A stretch of DNA of 64,000 nucleotides from Eutrigla gurnardus (taxonomy: Eukaryota; Chordata; Actinopteri; Perciformes; Triglidae). Positions 49,401 through 61,130 of the stretch are shown here, one piece after another (positions within the stretch are counted from its first letter, which is position 1; each line of letters starts with the position of its first letter). A program made the position numbers and the translations under genes. The notes beneath the pieces were generated by a model that did no database searches, was not told the origin of the DNA, and was given only the letters and a program-made list of their open reading frames with translations. The stretch covers positions 4,842,501 to 4,906,500 of the forward strand of contig OY741284.1 in the NCBI GenBank assembly GCA_963514095.1. The letters run 5' to 3'.

Positions 49401-52400
49401 TCTGAAGCACAAACCTCGCCCCTCAACTAGGGTGTTAGCGATACACTAATCTCACGATACGATACGATACACAATATTCAGCTCACGATACGATATGAAT
49501 CACAATATTCAGCCAACAATATGATTTTGATTTTATACGATTCGATTTTATATGATTTGATACACTTACATCATTTTCTGAAAGATTTTAAAGGGACAGT
49601 GGGATTTTGGTGACATCTTGTGAGTGTTCCATTGACTTGGATTGAATTAATATAAACTGAAAGAATCAATTACACAATATATGGCTCTGAATGGACAAAG
49701 AGTCTCCAGCTTGCAAATGCTGGACACAATAAATCAAATATGTGGTGAGAAAATAAGTTACATTTATTGAAGTGCAAACTGTAACTTACAAAGCACACAC
49801 ACACACACACACACACACAGAGCAACGGAGTGGGCTGGCTACGGGGCGGGGGGTGGAGTTTTGGGTGTCTACAGTAATATGGCTTATTAATTTCATGAGG
49901 TTATTTACTTGCCCACGATGAAAAAAATAGCTCTGAATGAATAACAGCTGAGCAGAAGCGCTTGTCGACCGTCGCGGAGAAATACGCGTCTGGTCTGAAC
50001 TGGGGGGCAGCGGATCATGTGTGATTTTCTTGGCCGTGACGCTTTGCAGCAGCTGGTGTGAACCTGGCGTCATGCCGGCGTGAACCGGGCGGCCGCTGAA
50101 GCACCGCGAACGAAGCACCGCGAACGGAGCCCGCTTCCTTTCGGCGCCTTTGTTAACCAATAGTGTAGTTCAGACCAGACGCGAAGCGCCGCGATCCTGC
50201 GCGGCCGTCTCTCGGCGCAGCGAGCAGAGTGCCAGGGGGATTTGAATGGGACTTAATGTATCGATACTCGTGGCTAAAAAATCAATACTTTCTGTGGAAA
50301 CAAAATATCGATTTATATCGCAGAATCGATGAAATTGCTCAGCCCTACCCTCAACCAGCATATAAAGAGGTGATGATTCCGATGGAGATGTGCATCCTGT
50401 CGATCTGGGACATGGAGCAAGCAAAGAGGGAGAAGAGGAAGAGAAACTTTTCCCACGCTGAGATGGAAGTTATTTCACAAGAACACACAAGGCGAACTCT
50501 GTCTTTACAATAGCGCTCCGAGCGCAATATGAATACATTACAAAGTTGAGCTTAGGACAAAGATTTTCTTTTCTTCCGTTAGTAGTGGTGTGACAGGAGG
50601 GAGGTGACTGATGCCGTCCAAAGATCCATCCAAGAAGTCAAAAGAAAATAGTTTAACATCTTACGATTTATTATTTTAATTATTATTAATCAACATGTAG
50701 CTTCAACAACACGTAGGATATGAAGTCTGTTCACATTTTTAAGAAGCCTTATCTAAATCTTAAATATGTGAATTCTGCACTAATTAAGCTAAGCCTCCCT
50801 ATTTCACGAGCTTTCGAGTGGTCGGAGGCAGGAGGAGATTTTGTTAGTAGCTACGAAAAGTTCAGAACGTTTGTTCTGCTCAAGTTTCATGAGTTAGCCT
50901 CGTAAAAAATACAACTACTTTTATAACAACTGATATGGATGTGTGTGCAGCCAGCCCAGCAGGTCGTATTTGATATTGAACATAATTTATTCTTAAATAT
51001 TTACATTGGGATGCATCTATACTCCTCCCACTACACATTCACACCGAGACAAAGTAATAACCAATGATATCCTGTTTATTGATGCGTATTTGCGACCGCA
51101 CTTCATTGTGGACACTTTACAGAAAAAGTTAAAGTAAAGTAAGTATCTAGTCGAAGTGCTTGAGCCATTTCAATGTGTTCACATGAGCATTTTAGTCTGT
51201 TGTTCATCCTGTCTGTGTAAACAGTTGGGGTCTTATGATGGAGGATTACACAAGCCTTGAGGGTCACATTTCTGTCTGACAACAAATTAACACTTTGTTT
51301 TAAATGTCAAGATTTTTCTGCACAACACTGTGTCTTAATTTTGGGGGGTTGGGGATCATCATCAACCTCAGGACAGAACACATATTTGTAGCCTAAAAAT
51401 TTGATATAAATGCAATAAAAAAATAGGAGATAATATCAGATGAGCTTTCACAGAGTGTATGAACATGAGAACATTGTTCATACTTGTATTAATTAAATTC
51501 CCAAAGGAAAAGGATATCGGAGTTTTCCAATTTGGTGTTGTTTTTTCATCTTGAAATTCCTGCCTGGAAGGAAATCTTTTTAATCTGAAATTTCAGATGA
51601 AGATTTGAAAGCAGCTTGTGCTTATACACACATCCTACGTTTATAAACACACGCATTATACAGTATAAATGGTTAATGCGCACAAATGTGACACGGGGGG
51701 AATTGAATCAATGTGATAAAAACGTACCAGGCATATGCACAAAATGTACATAAACTAGAGGTTTCATTGTATTTGGCAGAAGTTAATAATGTTCTTGTAA
51801 AAGGTAAAAGTTATTATGGAGGAAGATTATTTCAAGGAAAGGCAAGTTTATTTGTACAGCAACCATTCATACACAAGGCAATTCAAAGTGCTTTACAGAG
51901 GCAATAAAAAACATTAATAGCACAGACATTAACATTTAAATTAAGTATACAATTAAAATAGAATAGAAAACTGTAAACGTGCGAATTAAGAACAATAAAA
52001 TAAGCAGGAGAAAGATAGATGCTATCTTTTTAAATTGATGAGAAAGCTACAGTAAACAATGTTTTCAGTCCTGATTTGAATGAGCTGAGAGTTTCTGCAC
52101 ACAGGATTTCAAAATCTATCCTTACACACGGTCAGCCAGTGCAGAGGTTAATGGTGGGATACGGTCCATTGACCTGGCGTTGGGCAGCAGCATTCTGGAT
52201 GAGCTGCAGCTGCCTGATTGATTGACCGATGACCCTCCTATCAGCTGCAGCAGACAACTCGGACAGACATTTAAATGATATGAGGGTTTGGCTGTTAGTT
52301 GAAGTCAGAAGCTTTGACTGTGCACAATAACCTTATGCTTTAAAGTAGCAGTGTAGCTCTGTGTTTTCTTTTTTAATTGAGACTTTTCCTCTGATGTGCA

Positions 52401-52819
52401 ATGTGTTCCTCAGCTCTCCTCGTAGGATTCGTGTTGACGATGGCCAACTACAGCTTCTTCTCTTCTCTGCTGGCCTTCTTCATCACCTCCTCCAGACTCA
52501 CTCACTGGGGAGGAGCACAGAAGAAGAAAATAGATGCCGAGTACAAAGAAGGTGAGAGACGTGACGGTGTGTCCATTTGTTTACATGTGTTTTTTAATAT
52601 TTGTATCTTAACCTGCGTTAATGTTTGTTAGGGGGCCAGAGGAACTGGGTTCAGGTCTTCTGTAACGGTGGAGTTCCAACAGAACTGGCTCTGCTTTATA
52701 TGATCGAGGTAAGCGGCTACCTTTTTTTTTTTTTTTCAAATTCTGCATGCAGTGGTGGAAGAAGACTCCAATTCCTGGAATTAAGTCAATGCTTGAGTTT
52801 GCTAGTTGCTACAGCACTG

Positions 52820-52856
<37 letters not shown>

Positions 52857-55800
52857 GCTGAGGTCGGAGGTCCTCAACCAACTCTCAATCTTCAGGGATA
52901 GTTTCACAATTGGTCTGTTGTGGCAAGAAAAGACTCTTGCCACAAGACTTTGGTGCAAATTAAAGAGACGAGAGATGCAATGGAGGCAAAAACAAGACAG
53001 TTCCTCTCTCCTTCTCCTCCCTGACTGGTTCTTCTCTAGTACTCGGTTCTGCTGGTGTCCTTGTCACTACTTGAAGCATGAGGTGGTACCTGCAGCCATA
53101 TCATATCATATCATATATATGTGAGGTCGCAGTTACAAGGTGAGAGCTGGACAGCACCATAGTAGGGCATCAACCCAGCACCAGGTCTGGTATCTGCTCC
53201 TTTGTGGAGGAGGAACAGGAGGAGCTGCATCACTGTGTGGGGTTTGAGCTGCACTGTCCTCAACAGAAAAGCCCTGCAGCGTCTAGTGAACAAGGCTTCA
53301 TTGGCGTCCCACTCCGGGCAAAACACATACATCACTCACAAAGTGACCATGATTGTGAGCGACCTCCTGCCCTCTGGGAGAACCACCAGACCCATAAACG
53401 ACTTCATCCACCAGGCTGTCAGGAAGCTGAACTCTCTCCCACCCCCTCCTCTCCGCCCCCTCCCCCAAACAGACCTTCAGACTGACTGTGGGTCAGTGAT
53501 GGTCTGGGTAGGTTTGTCCTTAGAGGGTCACAGAGACCTCCATGTCATAGCCAACAGTATCCTGACTGCTGTTAAGTACCGGGATGATTATCAGACCTAA
53601 CGCTGGTGCAGAGGTTCCTGGGTTCCTCCTGGTGCAGAGGGTCCTGGGTTCCTCCTGGTGCAGTGGGTCCTGGGTTCCTCCTGGTGCAGTGGGTCCTGGG
53701 TTCTTCCTGGTGCAGAACTATCCCGGCCTCATGTGTCCAGAGTGTGGAGGTCGTTCCTGGATGATGAAGGCATTGATACTATTAACTGGCTCTTAGGTTC
53801 CCTAACCTAAAGCCATCAGCACCTATGAGACGTTATGTATCGGTGCATTCAGATGCCCTGATCCAGGTCTCGGAGGAGATCCCCCAGGACACCATCTGCC
53901 GACTCATCGTGAGCCCAGACAGTGTCAGGAGTGCATACAGGCACACAGGGGCCAAACACACTGCTGAGTCACATTAAAGGTGTTGTTGACAACATTGATA
54001 ACATCCAGCCACTAGATGTCGCTCTCCCCCTTCCATTTCATTCACGTCACAACTCAGCTGTTGCTCAAAGCCCATGCGCCCTAAATGGGTTGCCAGTACT
54101 TATCACTTGGGACTGGTACCGAAATGCTGCCCGCTTACCTTCAAACTCAGCCATTTTTCCCTTTTTTCCACACTAACTGGCACCACTGTGCCACTATGAA
54201 ATGAGCCGGTCTTAGGTTTCCTTAATTTAAGTAGAATACAGGTTGAATTAAAGAAACATTATTAAAAATAAATAAATGACACATTGTTATATGCAATACA
54301 ATAATCAAAGATTTTTATTCAGAAATAATATTTGTTCAGCTCTTTTTGAGCTGAGTCCGTTTCTTTTTTTGGATAACACTTCCCCTGCTTTAGAAAAAAT
54401 CCTTTCACAGGGTACACTTGTTGCAGGGACACTTAAAAATGTCTTAGTCAGCTGGTACAAATTAGGGAAGACAGCACGTCGCTCTTGCCAGTATTTCAAA
54501 GGATCTGCCCGTCTTGGAATAGCCGTTTCGAAACATAGAGGCGTTCCTTCAATCACTGAACTACAGTCACGTGACATGCGCGTTTCAGAACCGCTTTTCG
54601 GCACAACGTTTCGAAACGTTTCGATCCGGGACTTCAGAGAAGCGCCGACACGCCCGTTTCGGAAGTCACATCACTAGTGTGGATTAATTTCTTATTCCCA
54701 TGTAAACCTGGAACACAGGAAAGAGATAAAAGTATGGTGTTGTGCAAACTTTGCCAAGCGGTTCTTAAATACTGTAGCAACACGACAAACCTGCGAAACC
54801 ACCTGAGCTGACACCATGCTGACGTTCTGCAGCAACCCATGGCTAAATCCGCGGATTCAAAACAAACGCAACTCGACAGATCCCTTATGTGCTAGTTTTT
54901 AACCAGTAATTAAGACACCTGGTTCTTATGTGTTATTGTTTAAGGATGTCATGTGAGCTCAGAAGAAAGAAATGCTGTACATGATTTAAGTATAAATAAA
55001 TTACATTTAATACAGCACTGTCATTTAAATATATATATTTTACTTATGTATACCATACTGGTATTATTGTGCTGATGTTATATTTTCAGTTTCTTTTTTT
55101 GACCAAAATGCTATGAGTTATTTATTTAGTTTCCAAGCGGAAAGAAATGCATAATTTAAGTTACATGCATTTTAGTTCAGTGTTAATACAGCACTGTCAT
55201 TTTTTTAATACTTTTGTACGCACCATGTACTAGTATTATTGAGCTGATGTTTTATTACTCAAAATATTATGAGTTATTTCACAATTTCCAAGAGGAACGA
55301 AACGCACAATTTAAATTTACATGCACTGTAGTTCAGTGTTTAAGCAGTGTCCTGTTTTACCATGCTATGAGTTATACCACGGCTGTTCATAAGGCATGAA
55401 ACTAAATGAATTATTTGAAAAAATGATCTGGTACTCTTACTTGTGTATTTCTACTTGATACTGAATCGATATCGAAGCATTTCAATCAATATCGAATCAA
55501 ATCGATATTGAATCAAATCGTGACCCAACGAATCAAAATCGAATCGTGAGATTCTTAACAATACCCAGCCCTATAGCACGGGAATGTTGATGATTTAGGG
55601 TTTCATTGACAGTTGAACAACATATTCTACAATGTAAATGAGTAAATATGTTCAACTTGAATAACTCATTCTGATATGTGATTTTCTCTCCCTGCTGTTC
55701 TCATGGAGTTGGTCCACATGATCAAGTTCATGTCACTGCTGTTGGTGATAGTTTAGTTCTGTGATAGTTTTTAAATGATGCATTTATTCCATGTATTTGT

Positions 55801-58800
55801 CAGCTGTGTCCAAGTGAGCGAGCAGACGCACAAACACACACAAGCAGACAGTATTTCTATGTATTTTTGAACCAAGAGGCTTTTTGAAGATTTATAAGAC
55901 TTTTTCTCAACGCGTGACTGAAATATGAATGATCAACATGTCTGGACATACAAGGTTTTGGGATGAACAATTTTATCTATGAAGACAGAGGTGAAAAAAT
56001 GTATGAGTTAGAAAGTAGAATACAATGGAAATACAAATTCAAAGGATTTGTACTTTACTTCAGTAAATGTACTTAGTAAAAACACTGCTAATAAACAATG
56101 AGAATGATTATTTCCCCTTGGTGTATTCTAACTCTGGGGTTTGTGTTTCAGGTGGGTCCAGGTGAGATCCCCATTGATTTCAGCAAACAGTACTCCGCCT
56201 CCTGGATGTGCCTCTCTCTACTGGGCGCGCTCGCATGCAGCACCGGGGACACCTGGGCGTCGGAGGTGGGGCCCGTCCTCAGCCAATCACCGCCTCGACT
56301 CATCACCACCTGGAAGGAAGTCCCAGCAGGTGAGAAGCCAAAGGTTGTGATCGGATAGTCAAAAAATGGGGTCACCTTTACCTAAATGTCACGGGGTTAA
56401 AGAAAGGTGGGAGGAGAACTCATCAGGATTTAGGAAAAGATGGCCGCGGTGCTCAGAGAATCCGACTGGACTTTCACTAAGCTACATTATTATAATGCTG
56501 CTGATGATTGACAGCTGATGATCGGCACCAGTGAGTGACGTGAAACTACAATAATGGACGACAAAAAGCGCGTCGTCCACTTCTCCCCATGTTGTTGGAT
56601 TTATAAACAGCTGGTTCACTCACCGGTTTCAGTCCAGCAGCTCCTCCTTCCTGCTGCTGTTACAATCAACTGCTCTGTAAACCAACAGACCAACACTGTG
56701 TAATAATGTGGATTTAACCGGTCAGGTGATCTTAAATATGGACAGTCATTTCACAAATACGATTAAACTTCCAGGTCAGAACTGACATTAAAGGAGCTCT
56801 GAAAGGAAGCATTGGAGCACCTTTTCCTTATTATGAATGACGGTTAGTAAAGGAATGCTGTGATGGCAACAAGCATGTCTTCTGACTTTTTATCTGTTTA
56901 TTACAATTAAATTACAGCTCAATAGTTTATTTTGGATTCATCCAGCTGTAGTAAACCAGCTGATGTGTGTCTTGTTGGATCCAGTCACGTCCCATATCTG
57001 GGACTTCACATATAGAAAAATGGTGAACATTTGCTTCTGCGTTTGGTGTGACGCGCCATTACTGCACCTGTGGTCGTTCCTGAACTAATCCTAGATCGGA
57101 TTTGGAACATGTATTGCTGTTTTTATTGCTCCTTGATGTCCATTTTGCGCATGGAGTGTTGGAGTAAAGGTCATTTTAAATCAAATGTGGTGAAATAAGT
57201 ATGCAGCAAATGATGAGAGATCTATTGCGTGTCTCACACCCAATTAAATTGGCTGATTGCTCATTGAAAGAACAGGCAGACAGCAAGTCCACTCATTTGG
57301 TTTATTACTAATTAAGTTGATACATGATCTGGTCATTATTTGAGTTTGCTATAATAGATGTGAAATTATTTTTTTCCTAGGGTTTGATACAGTTAATTGA
57401 GGTAATGCTACATGGATGTAAATCAAAGCAGTCTTTCATTCTGTGACTGTGGGACTAATGTAGCATTTATGTATGGCACCGGACAAGTTCAAGAAGAGTT
57501 TTATTGTGTTAATGGTTTGTTTCTTGGAATCCATTTTCCTCCAAATTCTGTCTATTAATATAAATGTTTGCCACTCTTTTACCCTCCAGGAACAAATGGG
57601 GGAGTCACAACAGTCGGATTGATCGCCAGCTGCCTCGGCGGGATGGCGGTGGGTGCCGCTTACTATGTAGCACAGGTCCTATTGGTCAACGACCTGCACC
57701 TGGCGGACCCCCAGTGGCCAATCATGGTTTATGGCGGCGTGGCTGGCCTGGCGGGATCGGTGCTAGACTCCTACCTGGGAGCGTACATGCAATACTCGGG
57801 TAGGAACAGTCGATTGTGATCACAGTGTTGTGATGAGAAGGAGCGCTAATCAGTCTTGGTATCAATTTAGCATTTTTCAGAATAATTTGCTGATTTCTCT
57901 TTCTGACTAAATTATAAATGAAAGCTCTAATGTAACAATTCCTCTCTTGACCGGTTTACTGTGGAACGATATCACCTCCCTGCTCTTTCTATGTGCTGGA
58001 TCTACTACATAGTAAAGGCTGCAGGTGATCAATCACACATGATCACTTCTTCTGTTTCACTGTTGCTATGGTAGTACTGCTGTGTACATTCAAAATCACC
58101 AAATAACCCTGTGATAGACTGGTTACCTGTCTGTCTCTACATGTCAGACCTGTGATAGACTGGTTACCTGTCTGTCTCTACATGTCTCCCTGTGATAGAC
58201 TGGTTACCTGTCTGTCTCTACATGTCTCCCTGTGATAGACTGGTTACCTGTCTGTCTCTACATGTCAGCCCTGTGATTGACTGGTTACCTGTCTGTCTCT
58301 ACATGTCAGCCCTGTGATAGACTGGTTACCTGTCTGTCTCTACATGTCTCCCTGTGATAGACTGGTTACCTGTCTGTCTCTACATGTCAGCCCTGTGATT
58401 GACTGGTTACCTGTCTGTCTCTACATGTCTCCCTGTGATAGACTGGTTACCTGTCTGTCTCTACATGTCTCCCTGTGATAGACTGGTTACCTGTCTGTCT
58501 CTACATGTCAGCCCTGTGATAGACTGGTTACCTGTCTGTCTCTACATGTCTCCCTGTGATAGACTGGTTACCTGTCTGTCTCTACATGTCAGCCCTGTGA
58601 TTGACTGGTTACCTGTCTGTCTCTACATGTCAGCCCTGTGATAGACTGGTTACCTGTCTGTCTCTACATGTCTCCCTGTGATAGACTGGTTACCTGTCTG
58701 TCTCTACATGTCAGCCCTGTGATTGACTGGTTACCTGTCTGTCTCTACGTGTCAGCCCTGTGATAGACTGGTTACCTGTCTGTCTCTACATGTCTCCCTG

Positions 58801-59861
58801 TGATAGACTGGTTACCTGTCTGTCTCTACATGTCAGCCCTGTGATAGACTGGTTACCTGTCTGTCTCTACATGTCTCCCTGTGATTGACTGGTTACCTGT
58901 CTGTCTCTACATGTCTCCCTGTGATAGACTGGTTACCTGTCTGTCTCTACATGTCTCCCTGTGATTGACTGGTTACCTGTCTGTCTCTACATGTCTCCCT
59001 GTGATTGACTGGTTACCTGTCTGTCTCTACATGTCAGCCCTGTGATTGACTGGTTACCTGTCTGTCTCTACATGTCAGCCCTGTGATAGACTGGTTACCT
59101 GTCTGTCTCTACATGTCTCCCTGTGATAGACTGGTTACCTGTCTGTCTCTACATGTCTCCCTGTGATAGACTGGTTACCTGTCTGTCTCTACATGTCAGC
59201 CCTGTGATAGACTGGTTACCTGTCTGTCTCTACATGTCAGCCCTGTGATAGACTGGTTACCTGTCTGTCTCTACATGTCTCCCTGTGATAGACTGGTTAA
59301 CTGTCTGTCTCTACATGTTTCCCTGTGATAGACTGGTTACCTGTCTGTCTCTTCATGTCTCCCTGTGATAGACTGGTTACCTGTCTGTCTCTACATGTTT
59401 CCCTGTGATAGACTGGTTACCTGTCTGTCTCTACATGTCAGCCCTGTGATAGACTGGTTACCTGTCTGTCTCTACGTGTCGGCCCTGTGATAGACTGGTT
59501 ATCTGTCTGTCTCTACATGTCGGCCCTGTGATAGACTGGTTACCTGTCTGTCTCTACATGTCAGCCCTGTGATAGACTGGTTACCTGTCTGTCTCTACAT
59601 CCTGCCTGTCTCCAGCCCCCCCTGCGAATGAATACAGGATAAGCGTTAAGACGATGGATGGAGTTACTCACCAGACTTTCCCTTCTTCCTCTGTCATTAG
59701 GCTTCGACTCAAGAACTGGGAAAGTGGTGAGTTACGAGTCCGCCACGACCAGTCGGATTTCTGGCAAACCGATATTGGACAACAACGCGGTCAACCTGTT
59801 CTCCTCCCTCATCGTGGCTCTTGTCCTGCCCGGACTGGCCTGGGGGGTGTGGCCACGATAA
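46468..59861 (+). CDS. tmem19: Transmembrane protein 19 (DUF92 family)
   Basis: Seven coding exons: 46468-46597, 48506-48619, 52414-52551, 52632-52708, 56152-56329, 57590-57799, 59701-59861. They join in frame to 335 codons plus TAA; human TMEM19 is 336. Intron ends are GT-AG and the ATG at 46468 has A at -3. Hydrophobic segments lie near residues 17-37, 49-67, 80-102, 172-188, 214-240, 250-270 and 313-332, so a polytopic membrane protein is expected. Conserved blocks are RNWVQVFCNGGVPTELALLY, PIDFSKQYSASWMCLSLLGA, GDTWASEVGPVLS, GTNGGVTTVGL and ILDNNAVNLFSS. The DUF92 family also contains the plant plastid phytyl-phosphate kinase VTE6; the function of the animal protein is not established, so no reaction is claimed. 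Introns are full of repeats but every exon is clean. Confidence 0.96.
46682..47335 (-). mobile_element. Degenerate hAT-like element with BED-finger fragment
   Basis: Left end TAGGGTTGTCACGATACC, with cgata-rich DNA at both sides (right part near 47255-47320). The minus strand at about 47105-46960 encodes a piece resembling the BED zinc finger of hAT transposases (SRVWKYFAFEADESG...CKKC). The right boundary and TSD were not fixed. Located in tmem19 intron 2. Confidence 0.5.
47336..48505 (+). other. tmem19 intron 2, no gene recognised
   Basis: The AT-rich stretch 47400-47575 may be the decayed right part of the hAT-like element that starts at 46682. The remainder has no recognised feature. Confidence 0.35.
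48931..49399. mobile_element. hAT-like MITE
   Basis: Inverted ends AAGAGCCCGACC (48930s) and GGTCGGGCTCTT (49388-49399) with inner copies of the gatatatcggccgatat palindrome. The direct repeat ATCTGAAG (48925-48932, 49400-49407) is a candidate 8-bp target duplication, though it overlaps the left end, so the exact boundary is uncertain. No coding frame. Confidence 0.6.
49428..50347. mobile_element. hAT-type MITE with exact 8-bp TSD
   Basis: Starts TAGGGTGTTAGCGATAC and ends with the inverted equivalent (GCTCAGCCCTA). It is flanked by CCCTCAAC at 49420-49427 and 50348-50355. The interior has cgatacgatacg repeats and a short (CA)n. It lies 12 bp from the previous element's flanking repeat. Confidence 0.8.
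50356..51830 (+). other. tmem19 intron 3, no gene recognised
   Basis: Low-complexity AT-rich DNA; no coding frame or transposon end recognised. Confidence 0.4.
51838..52240 (-). repeat. LINE 3'-tail repeat
   Basis: aggcaagtttatttgtacag, cattcatacacaaggcaatt and caaagtgctttacag mark the family also seen at 32330 and 63090. It continues into ggcagcagcattctggatga and gctgcagctgcctgattgat (near 52180-52225), a block that often accompanies it in fish. Confidence 0.6.
52824..52855. repeat. (TA)n microsatellite
   Basis: About 30 bp of TA dinucleotides 115 bp after the donor of tmem19 exon 52632-52708. Confidence 0.85.
53130..53478 (+). repeat. Dispersed repeat, decayed
   Basis: 53165-53225 carries the gggcatcaacccagcaccag and gctcctttgtggaggaggaa blocks shared with 19910-20270 (minus) and 60880-61110. 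The following 250 bp has broken LINE-like coding (DLLPSGRTTRPINDF) but the family is not certain. Confidence 0.45.
53479..53960 (+). pseudogene. Tc1-like transposase remnant with internal tandem repeat
   Basis: GSVMVWVGLSLEGHRDLHVIA near 53490 and PQDTICRLI near 53890 are the middle and C-terminal parts of a Tc1/mariner DDE transposase. Between them, the segment coding PGFLLVQ is present as four 26-bp tandem units (53605-53708), which destroy the frame. Other stops are present; inactive. Confidence 0.8.
54305..54604 (-). pseudogene. hAT transposase C-terminal fragment
   Basis: The minus strand encodes DPLKYWQERRAVFPNLYQLT followed by FLSVPATSVPCERIFSKAG, the hAT C-terminal dimerisation domain. 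Only about 90 residues remain. Terminal CACTAGTGATGTGAC near 54664-54678 (minus strand) looks like the element's end. A dead copy in a tmem19 intron. Confidence 0.75.
54690..55576 (+). mobile_element. Second hAT remnant (BED finger, right end)
   Basis: The plus strand at about 54735-54815 encodes a broken BED-type zinc finger (pattern C-x2-C ... NTTNLRNHL) with frame breaks. Near 55455-55576 the sequence becomes gatatcgaa/aatcgaatcg-rich and ends CCCAGCCCTA, as in the other hAT-type elements here. The left end was not identified. Confidence 0.5.
56395..56850 (-). repeat. Partial copy of the 18-bp-TIR element family in a tmem19 intron
   Basis: Reverse-complement similarity to 21280-21890: atgattgacagctgatgatc, ccacttctccccatgtt, and the GGAGCTCTGAAAGGAAGCAT block near 56785. 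It lies 60-500 nt after tmem19 exon 6. No TIRs recognised. Confidence 0.6.
56851..57589 (+). other. tmem19 intron, no gene recognised
   Basis: Unique-looking sequence with the acceptor accctccag at its end. Confidence 0.4.
58107..59600. repeat. 40/41-bp minisatellite (about 37 units)
   Basis: Units alternate between two types that differ at the join, agccctgtgatagactggtt or tccctgtgatagactggtta, each followed by acctgtctgtctctacatgtc. It runs for about 1.5 kb in the last tmem19 intron and ends about 100 bp before the last exon. Confidence 0.95.
59601..59662 (+). repeat. 3' end of SINE-like retroposon abutting the minisatellite
   Basis: ctccagccccccctgcgaat, gaatacaggataagcg and gatggatgg match the 3' end of the repeat at 41464-42047, in the same order. 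Confidence 0.7.
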
Positions 59862-60247
59862 GACGGATAAACAACGTGGACTTATCGAAGATCAACGATT
59901 ATTAAAAAAAACATTTGCGTTACACTGAGAACACTCTTTAAATGTGTTTTTAAATACTGGACATGCTTCAGAGGCTCTGAATCTGATGGAAAGGAAAATA
60001 AATCCTGCACATGCATCTATTGGCAGATATCATGAACTGAAGATATGTACGCAGACTTGCGATTGAGAGCTTAGCTAATGTATCGACTTAACATATCAAT
60101 GAGTATTTGTGCTTCGCACACCATTAACACAGCTGATCCAGATGAGATGCATTAAACCAACGTTGCGGTCGTAACTCGTGGCCACAGATGGACATGGACG
60201 TATGTCACGACCTCCCTGGATGTCATTTGTTCTCTCACTAAATACAC

Positions 60248-60480
60248 CGCTCCAAAAAATGAAGGGAGCACTGGATGATCACAGTATCACAGACTGAAGG
60301 CCAAACGCCCAACTGAGGTGGATCAGCCTGTGGTTTTCATTTTTTACTTGGATTTGTGGCGTGATTTTGAATCCAGCCCTCAACGGGTTGTTATGTCATA
60401 CAACGGACATCAGTAACGATATTCAACTTCAATAATTCATTCATCATGATGTGATGTGTTCCCTTTAAGCGTTTATACAA
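60248..60480. repeat. Short Tc1-like remnant in tmem19 3' flank
   Basis: gctccaaaaaatgaagggag (left), ggatttgtggcgtgatttt and aatccagccctcaacgggtt (middle) and gatgtgttccctttaag (right, inverted relative to the left) match the ends and 3' region of a Tc1 family common in fish. No transposase frame. Confidence 0.55.
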
Positions 60481-60637
60481 TTTAAGTAATCAAGCAACAA
60501 TGTCTTTTTTCCTGTGTATTGTATAGTATCCTACTTTGTGCTCATTCACTATTTAAGACAGATTTCTGTTATTGACACAACACTAATTTATGCAGCGTTC
60601 ACACGAGCTTCAGTCCGCACCATATGAAATCTCAATC

Positions 60638-60643
60638 AATAAA
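60638..60643 (+). terminator. Candidate distal tmem19 poly(A) signal
   Basis: AATAAA at 60638-60643; a proximal AATAAA lies at 59997-60002, 136 nt past the stop. Which is used, or both, cannot be told from sequence. The distal form would include a Tc1 remnant in the 3' UTR. Confidence 0.4.
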
Positions 60644-60879
60644 TATCTATTTCCTGACTGACGGGTTAAAAACGAGTCCTTCTTTTAAAGTAACGGTTTG
60701 TTTGTTTGTGAAACTGAATCCATCAGGGGAAGATTAAAGAAGTGCAAAGCCTTAAAGTCAGGATAGCATGAACGAAAAAGTCCTCGGATGGTCAACAAAG
60801 GCATAGTTCTTATGTTGGGGAAAGGAAGAAAATTAGCATTAGTATATGTGAGGTCACAAGAAGGTTTGCTGTGTCTACC

Positions 60880-61115
60880 TGCACAGTCTCAAGAGCCTGG
60901 AGGAGGACCAGGAGACCGGAGGTTAGACCAGGAGGACCAGGACCGTAGAAGGGCATCAACCCAGCACCAGGACCGGTATTTACAACATGGTACGGTATCG
61001 AGAACATGTCCTCGGGTCACGTTGTCAGAAACCAACTCCATGATGGTGGCATGAGGGCCTGACGTCCTCTAGTGGGACACCAGAACTAGCAGGTCCCCCA
61101 TCGGTGCCTCGTCAT
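60880..61115 (+). repeat. Dispersed repeat (third copy)
   Basis: gggcatcaacccagcaccag, gagggcctgacgtcctctag and accagaactagcaggtcccc match 19910-20270 in the opposite orientation. It ends at the left TSD of the element at 61131. Confidence 0.55.
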
Positions 61116-61130
61116 CACAGATGAGATCAG

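Noticed and set aside
58399..58641. 80-codon repetitive frame
   Set aside because: Translation of the 40/41-bp minisatellite.
58107..59600. CRISPR-like array
   Set aside because: There are no unique spacers; units are contiguous tandem repeats in a vertebrate intron.
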